Part shown: positions 60,255 through 64,000 of the stretch, in pieces
How the letters are laid out: each line of letters starts with the position of its first letter
Numbering within the stretch: the first letter of the stretch is position 1
From: CALVNN01 sp964393975
GTDB taxonomy: Bacteria; Bacillota; Clostridia; Christensenellales; UBA1242
Length of the DNA stretch: 64,000 bases
Direction: 5' to 3'
Assembly (NCBI GenBank): GCA_964393975.1
Contig: CAYMVO010000003.1
Span: forward strand, 1-64,000
Notes under the pieces: generated by a model
What the model was told of the DNA's origin: nothing
Database searches by the model: none
Seen by the model: only the letters and a program-made list of their open reading frames with translations
Program-made: the position numbers and the translations under genes

Positions 60255-61217
60255 ATGCGGTTGAAAGTGGTTTATCTTCTTGTCCTAATATGCGGTTGCG
60301 TTATGGGTGCGGGGTTTGTCAGTGGTAGCGAATTATGGCTATTTTTTGGGCGGTACGGGTGGTTTGCCTTGCCGTTATTACTACTATTTGCGTGTGTGTT
60401 TGGTAGCGGTGTGTACAAGGTGATGATGTTAAAGGAAAAGTACAAAATAGGTAATATAGAGGAATTAAGCGTCTTGCTTATGCCAAAAATAGGACGATAC
60501 ATTGACTATGTGCTAAAGTTTAGCTACCTCGTCTTTGCCTCCGCAATGCTCGCGTGTATACGCACCCTTGCGGGCGAGTGGGTTTGCGTTGGCGTGCTAA
60601 TCGTGTCATTTGTCATTGTGTATTTAAACAAAAAAACTCTTATGCGACTAAATCTATTTTTGGTGCCGATAGTGATAGGTTTTGTGGTGAGTCTAATAGT
60701 GGTTAATCAAAATAGTATTGAAATAGCGAGTCTATTGCGACCTACTACTAGCGTGTTTTTTGCTAGCGTGGGCGTGGTCTTCTATGCGACTGTAAATCTG
60801 CTATTGTGCTTTGGCGCACTCTTAAAGTCGTATAAATCTCTCACAAAAAAAGAGACCTATCTAGTCGCTTTGGTCTCTAGCGTTATACTATGCGTGCTAG
60901 CGTGGTGCGTGCTATTACTTGTTTGCTCTACTGATTTTAATCTTATTGATTTACCCCTAAGCGGTGTCGCAAGTAGTAGTGGTGCTATGTTTGGTGTGCT
61001 AGGTGATATTGTCATAGTCGCGAGCATTTTTACCACGTTTATTGCCTGCGTTTTTGGTGTGCATACCGACAAGACTAGTGCGCATAGACTCGTTTTTTTA
61101 TTTTGCGCCATATACATTTTGAGTTTGGTCGGATTTTATCATATATTAGAAATAGGATATTTTGCAGTGGGCGTCTTTTCGTTTACGTATTTTGTCTTAC
61201 TTATGCGAAAGACTTAA
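60255..61217 (+). CDS. YkvI-like membrane transporter-fold protein
   Basis: 320 aa with about ten membrane segments, related to YkvI and the APC-type superfamily. The N-terminal signature is LICGCVMGAGFVSGSELWLFF (compare GAGFASGQE-x-x-x-FF of the family). Later segments include SASVGVVFYATVNLLLCFGA-like sequence and a closing ILEIGYFAVGVFSFTYFVLL. Substrate unknown. It starts two bases after spoIVFB and may be co-transcribed with it. It converges with the ABC permease gene and the two ends overlap by four bases, with no terminator between them. Confidence 0.8.
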   Translation: MRLKVVYLLVLICGCVMGAGFVSGSELWLFFGRYGWFALPLLLLFACVFGSGVYKVMMLKEKYKIGNIEELSVLLMPKIGRYIDYVLKFSYLVFASAMLACIRTLAGEWVCVGVLIVSFVIVYLNKKTLMRLNLFLVPIVIGFVVSLIVVNQNSIEIASLLRPTTSVFFASVGVVFYATVNLLLCFGALLKSYKSLTKKETYLVALVSSVILCVLAWCVLLLVCSTDFNLIDLPLSGVASSSGAMFGVLGDIVIVASIFTTFIACVFGVHTDKTSAHRLVFLFCAIYILSLVGFYHILEIGYFAVGVFSFTYFVLLMRKT

Positions 61218-62029
61218 TTACCGCTTTTGCGTACTCGTTTTTCTAGTGCCATTACGCCAAAATACATTGCCGTAGCGAGTATGCACAAGATAAGCGTGCT
61301 AGACATTACAAGGTCTAGATTGAATACCGTTCCGCCGTAGACTATTAGGTACCCGAGTCCCGCTTTGCTCACCAAATATTCGCCCATAATCGTACCTACC
61401 CAAGTAAGCCCGACGTTGATTTTGAGAATGGAAACGAGTTCGCCAAGTGCGTTTGGAAATACGAGTTTTGTAAATAATTGCCACTTGCTAGCACCCATTG
61501 CTTGCATTAGGAGTATTTTGTCTTTGTCGCACGACATAAACGCACTTAGCATTGACAATATTGTCACTATGATGAGGATAAGTATTGCCATTACGACAAT
61601 AGCTTTTGTGCCACTGCCAAACCATATTATGATGAGTGGACCGAGTGCTATTTTTGGTAGCGCGTTTAGTACCACAATGTAAGGATCTAGTACGCGCCTA
61701 AGAGACTCGCTCCACCATAACGCTATCGCTATAACAAGTCCCAAACCCGTCGCTATCACAAACCCTAAAATCGCCTCATATAGCGTGACGTATATATGTG
61801 TAAATAGTTCACCCGAGATAGCAAGTTTGACTATGCAGTTAAACATTCTACTCGGACTACTCATAAAGAATGAGTCAATCACACCTAAAAAAGCAAAGAG
61901 CTCCCAAAACCCTATTATCCCCACTATCAAAGATATTTGTAAGGTGATGATTATCCATTTTTTGCGGTTTACTTTTTTAATAAAATCAGTGTGTTCTTTT
62001 GTAAAATTGTTTTCTTTTTTATTTTTCAT
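61214..62029 (-). CDS. ABC transporter permease (SsuC/TauC/ThiX type)
   Basis: 271 aa from ATG 62029; the frame is open further upstream but that part overlaps the ATPase gene. Six membrane segments. The BPD_transp_1 coupling loop is present (LMQAMGASKWQLFTKLVFPNAL), with LPKIALGPLIIIWFGSGTKA. Proteins of this class import sulfonates, taurine, nitrate or thiamine precursors. It overlaps the 3' end of the ATPase gene by 11 bases and is the last gene of the unit. Confidence 0.9.
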   Translation of the reverse strand: MKNKKENNFTKEHTDFIKKVNRKKWIIITLQISLIVGIIGFWELFAFLGVIDSFFMSSPSRMFNCIVKLAISGELFTHIYVTLYEAILGFVIATGLGLVIAIALWWSESLRRVLDPYIVVLNALPKIALGPLIIIWFGSGTKAIVVMAILILIIVTILSMLSAFMSCDKDKILLMQAMGASKWQLFTKLVFPNALGELVSILKINVGLTWVGTIMGEYLVSKAGLGYLIVYGGTVFNLDLVMSSTLILCILATAMYFGVMALEKRVRKSGN

Positions 62030-62762
62030 ATTGAAGTTCCTTCCAGATTGTATCAAAATATTTTTTAAACTCTTTTTGCCCTCTCCGCTCAAAAGGTGTC
62101 AAGTCTTTATCTAGTCTTATCGTAACTATTTTCTTTACTACGGCTGGTCGTTTTGATAGTATTATCACTCTGTCCGCCATTGATATTGCCTCGTGTATGT
62201 CGTGCGTCACAAGGATAGCGGTCTTTTCTTCCGACTTTATTATCCGCCACACATCATCGCACACATCTAAGCGGGTTTGAAAGTCTAGCGCCGAAAACGG
62301 CTCATCCAAAAGCAGTATATCTGGCATCAAAGCGAGTGTCCTTATCAGTGCGACACGCTGTCGCATTCCTCCGCTGAGTTGATTAGGGTAGTGGTCTAAA
62401 AAATCACCTATGCCGTATTTTTCGCTCAAATCTTTTATATATGATATGCTCTTTGGGGTATCTTTTTTTTGCAGTTCTAGTCCTAGTGTTATGTTTTTAT
62501 AAATGGTACGCCAGTTAAACAAATGGTCTTTTTGAAACATATATCCGCTCTTGAGTCCGTCCGCCATAACTATTTGCCCGCTAGACGGCTTTAAAATGCC
62601 TGCTATCAGTGACAAAATGGTCGTCTTACCGCAACCGCTAGGTCCTACTATCGCTACAAATTCACCCTTTTTTATCTCAAAATCTAGACTCTTTATTGCT
62701 AGCGTCTCATTGCTTAATGTATGGTATATCAAACTAACATTGTCAAATTTTAAAATGCTCAT
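62019..62762 (-). CDS. ABC transporter ATP-binding protein (SsuB/TauB/ThiZ type)
   Basis: 247 aa. Walker A GPSGCGKTTILSLIAG, Q-loop SGYMFQKDHLFNWRT, signature NQLSGGMRQRVALIRTLA, Walker B ILLLDEPFSALD and H-loop VTHDIHEAISMAD. The Q-loop context (FQ-x-x-x-LFNW) is typical of the nitrate/sulfonate/thiamine-precursor class. Pairs with the permease that overlaps its end. Confidence 0.95.
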   Translation of the reverse strand: MSILKFDNVSLIYHTLSNETLAIKSLDFEIKKGEFVAIVGPSGCGKTTILSLIAGILKPSSGQIVMADGLKSGYMFQKDHLFNWRTIYKNITLGLELQKKDTPKSISYIKDLSEKYGIGDFLDHYPNQLSGGMRQRVALIRTLALMPDILLLDEPFSALDFQTRLDVCDDVWRIIKSEEKTAILVTHDIHEAISMADRVIILSKRPAVVKKIVTIRLDKDLTPFERRGQKEFKKYFDTIWKELQYEK

Positions 62763-63075
62763 TTTCCCTCGTTTTTTAAATAAAATATCAAAAGGTTTTT
62801 CCCCTTTTAATTCATTATATGTTTTGCTTTATAATTTGTTATTATATGATATCATCTCGCACAAAACATTGCGTTACATAATGTTTGCGTTGTACTTTTA
62901 CTAGTTTGTATAAATGAAGTGACTTTGTGTGTTAGGATTGATAGATTTAAAGCAGATATGCAAATAGAAAGCGACTATAAATATGAGGGCAATCTTATTT
63001 AAAAACACACCTCTAAAAGATGATAATTGGTTATTTGTATGTTAATTAAAATTTGATAAAATAATTTAAAAAGTT
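62763..63075. other. Gene-free region between ATPase and substrate-binding genes
   Basis: No gene seen. It should hold the minus-strand promoter of the ATPase-permease pair, but no -35/-10 pair with consensus spacing is convincing. An inverted repeat AAACATT/AATGTTT (about 62864-62888) flanks GCGTTAC and could be an operator. I recognise no TPP or other riboswitch consensus in either orientation. Confidence 0.4.
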
Positions 63076-63136
63076 ATAAAAAAAGAAGCATTGCGTTTTA
63101 TACACCTATATAGGTGAGTCGCATTGCTCCTTTTTT
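63076..63136 (-). terminator. Terminator of the substrate-binding protein gene (bidirectional)
   Basis: AGCATTGCG/CGCATTGCT (one mismatch) encloses a perfect 14-nt palindrome CACCTATATAGGTG. On the minus strand it is followed by a run of eight T, and on the plus strand by six T. Confidence 0.8.
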
Positions 63137-63175
63137 GTAATGTCAGCGATAAAAATAACGATTGGTTTTTTTGGT

Positions 63176-64000
63176 TTAACTATTTAGTTTTTCCATTACT
63201 TTTAGGGCGATTGAGTTGTCGACGAGTTTAGAAAACTCTACCTTTTGGTCTAGATATCCTGCGTCTATCATAATGGTTTGGAGTTTGTCTAGTGCGTTTG
63301 CGTTCATTACGGGCGTATTGTTCCAAGCGTCAATATTTTTGTAGCTTTGAATTGCTTTTTTGATAGACTCTAGACTAGTACCCGCAAACGAGTCTTTTAA
63401 GGCGTTAGCAACGGTGTCAAGGTCGTTATTTATTATAAAATAATAACCTTTCATCACTGCGGTCAAAAACTTTTCTATTTTTTCGCTATTCTTTTTTGCA
63501 TAATCTTTTTTTGATATAAAGGCGGTGTATGGTATTTCTCCGCTTTCTTGACCAACACTTGCGATATTATAACCTTTACCCGCCATTTCATAGTCGCTAG
63601 CGGTCGGCTCAAACATAGTGCAGTATGCGTTGGTGCTTGCCTCAAATGCTGGCGCCACCATATTAAACGAGTAATCAAGGTTTAGTATCGTGTCAACATC
63701 TGCGCTTATCTGGTCACCTACCTTTAGACCATTCTTTTTGAGTACATATTCTAGTACCATAGCAGGGACGCCACCCTTACGCCCACCGATAATCTCTTTG
63801 CCTTTTAGGTCGGACCAACTAAAATCTGTATCGTTTGTCTTGCTCATTAGGAACGAACCGTCACGCTTTGTGAGTTGCCCAAAAATAACCGGCGCGTTCT
63901 TTGCGCCCTCTTTCACTACATAGATGCACGCTTCAGGTCCCATAAGACCGATATCCGCGTCACCACTTAGTACTGATGCCATAGATTTATCCGCGCCACC
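63176..64000 (-). CDS. ABC transporter substrate-binding protein (NMT1/SsuA type), 5' end outside the window
   Basis: At least 274 residues; the frame continues through the window edge (GGADKS precedes the first visible Met), so signal peptide and N-terminal lobe start are missing. It has SVLSGDADIGLMGPEACIYV, LKGKEIIGGRKGGVPAMVLEY and EPTASDYEMAGKGYNIASVG, typical of NMT1/SsuA-like periplasmic-binding proteins for thiamine precursors, sulfonates or nitrate. It is upstream of the ATPase-permease pair on the same strand but separated by a terminator, allowing higher expression of the binding protein. Confidence 0.88.
   Translation of the reverse strand, partial: GGADKSMASVLSGDADIGLMGPEACIYVVKEGAKNAPVIFGQLTKRDGSFLMSKTNDTDFSWSDLKGKEIIGGRKGGVPAMVLEYVLKKNGLKVGDQISADVDTILNLDYSFNMVAPAFEASTNAYCTMFEPTASDYEMAGKGYNIASVGQESGEIPYTAFISKKDYAKKNSEKIEKFLTAVMKGYYFIINNDLDTVANALKDSFAGTSLESIKKAIQSYKNIDAWNNTPVMNANALDKLQTIMIDAGYLDQKVEFSKLVDNSIALKVMEKLNS

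Noticed and set aside
62763..63075. TPP or other riboswitch before the ABC transporter genes
   Set aside because: No CTGAGA or other recognised riboswitch core was found in either orientation, so substrate specificity stays open.
1..64000. CRISPR array, prophage or known defence system
   Set aside because: No regularly spaced repeats, integrase, structural phage genes, or recognised restriction, toxin-antitoxin or abortive-infection modules were found.

Overview
The window (about 35% GC by eye, AT-rich intergenic DNA, strong AGGAGG-type ribosome binding sites, sigma-A promoters with 17-nt spacers) reads as chromosome of a spore-forming Clostridia-type Bacillota, probably uncultured. Sporulation markers are SpoIVA, SpoIVFA/SpoIVFB, YtxC-like and YlbJ-like proteins. 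Two of these loci (spoIVA, spoIVFAB) carry sequences closely matching sigma-E promoters. Most of the window is core genome in familiar Firmicutes blocks, with small accessory patches.

Layout: 0.2-5 kb CIRCE-controlled hrcA-grpE-dnaK-dnaJ, with a strongly cysteine-rich GrpE N-terminus. 5-6.9 kb accessory patch (dinD, XRE regulator, broken gene). 6.9-11.7 kb rpmB, Asp23/Gls24-fakA, ylbJ/ylbK-like pair, rpmF. 11.8-20 kb plsX-rnc-smc-ftsY and a MetRS-like protein with degenerate signature motifs. 20-22.3 kb class A PBP (minus strand). 22.5-29.2 kb mutS-mutL-miaA-ynbB-like. 29.4-29.9 kb six-tRNA operon, followed by a solo insertion-sequence end. 30.3-35.4 kb RsgI-like coiled-coil membrane protein, a membrane protein, RNase J and a hypothetical. 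35.5-37.4 kb two micro-ORFs and spoIVA. 37.4-38.2 kb gene-free but structured DNA. 38.2-41.4 kb a full-length Rho-like protein that has lost its ATPase motifs, next to rpoZ, plus two membrane proteins. 42-47.5 kb GDPD, lepA-hemW, ytxC-like gene, T-box leader and an internally deleted thrS. 48-53.2 kb giant surface protein with yigZ-recX-acpS overlapping behind it. 53.3-55.8 kb a hypothetical and a lipoprotein. 55.8-57.6 kb ISL3-type remnant and a very AT-rich island in which a small membrane protein and a trypsin-like protease are each broken by one lesion. 57.7-61.2 kb minD-minE-spoIVFA-spoIVFB-ykvI-like. 61.2-64 kb SsuABC/ThiXYZ-type ABC transporter, cut by the window edge.

The most unusual points are (1) the Rho-shaped pseudo-ATPase co-transcribed with RNA polymerase omega; (2) a T-box-controlled thrS at the native ytxC-thrS locus lacking its entire catalytic core; (3) the MetRS paralogue with HFGF/KASSS in place of HIGH/KMSKS; (4) an 18-cysteine, Asp-rich head on GrpE; and (5) a protease with all catalytic residues but an in-frame TAA. 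Family assignments come from motif recognition by eye, without database searches.
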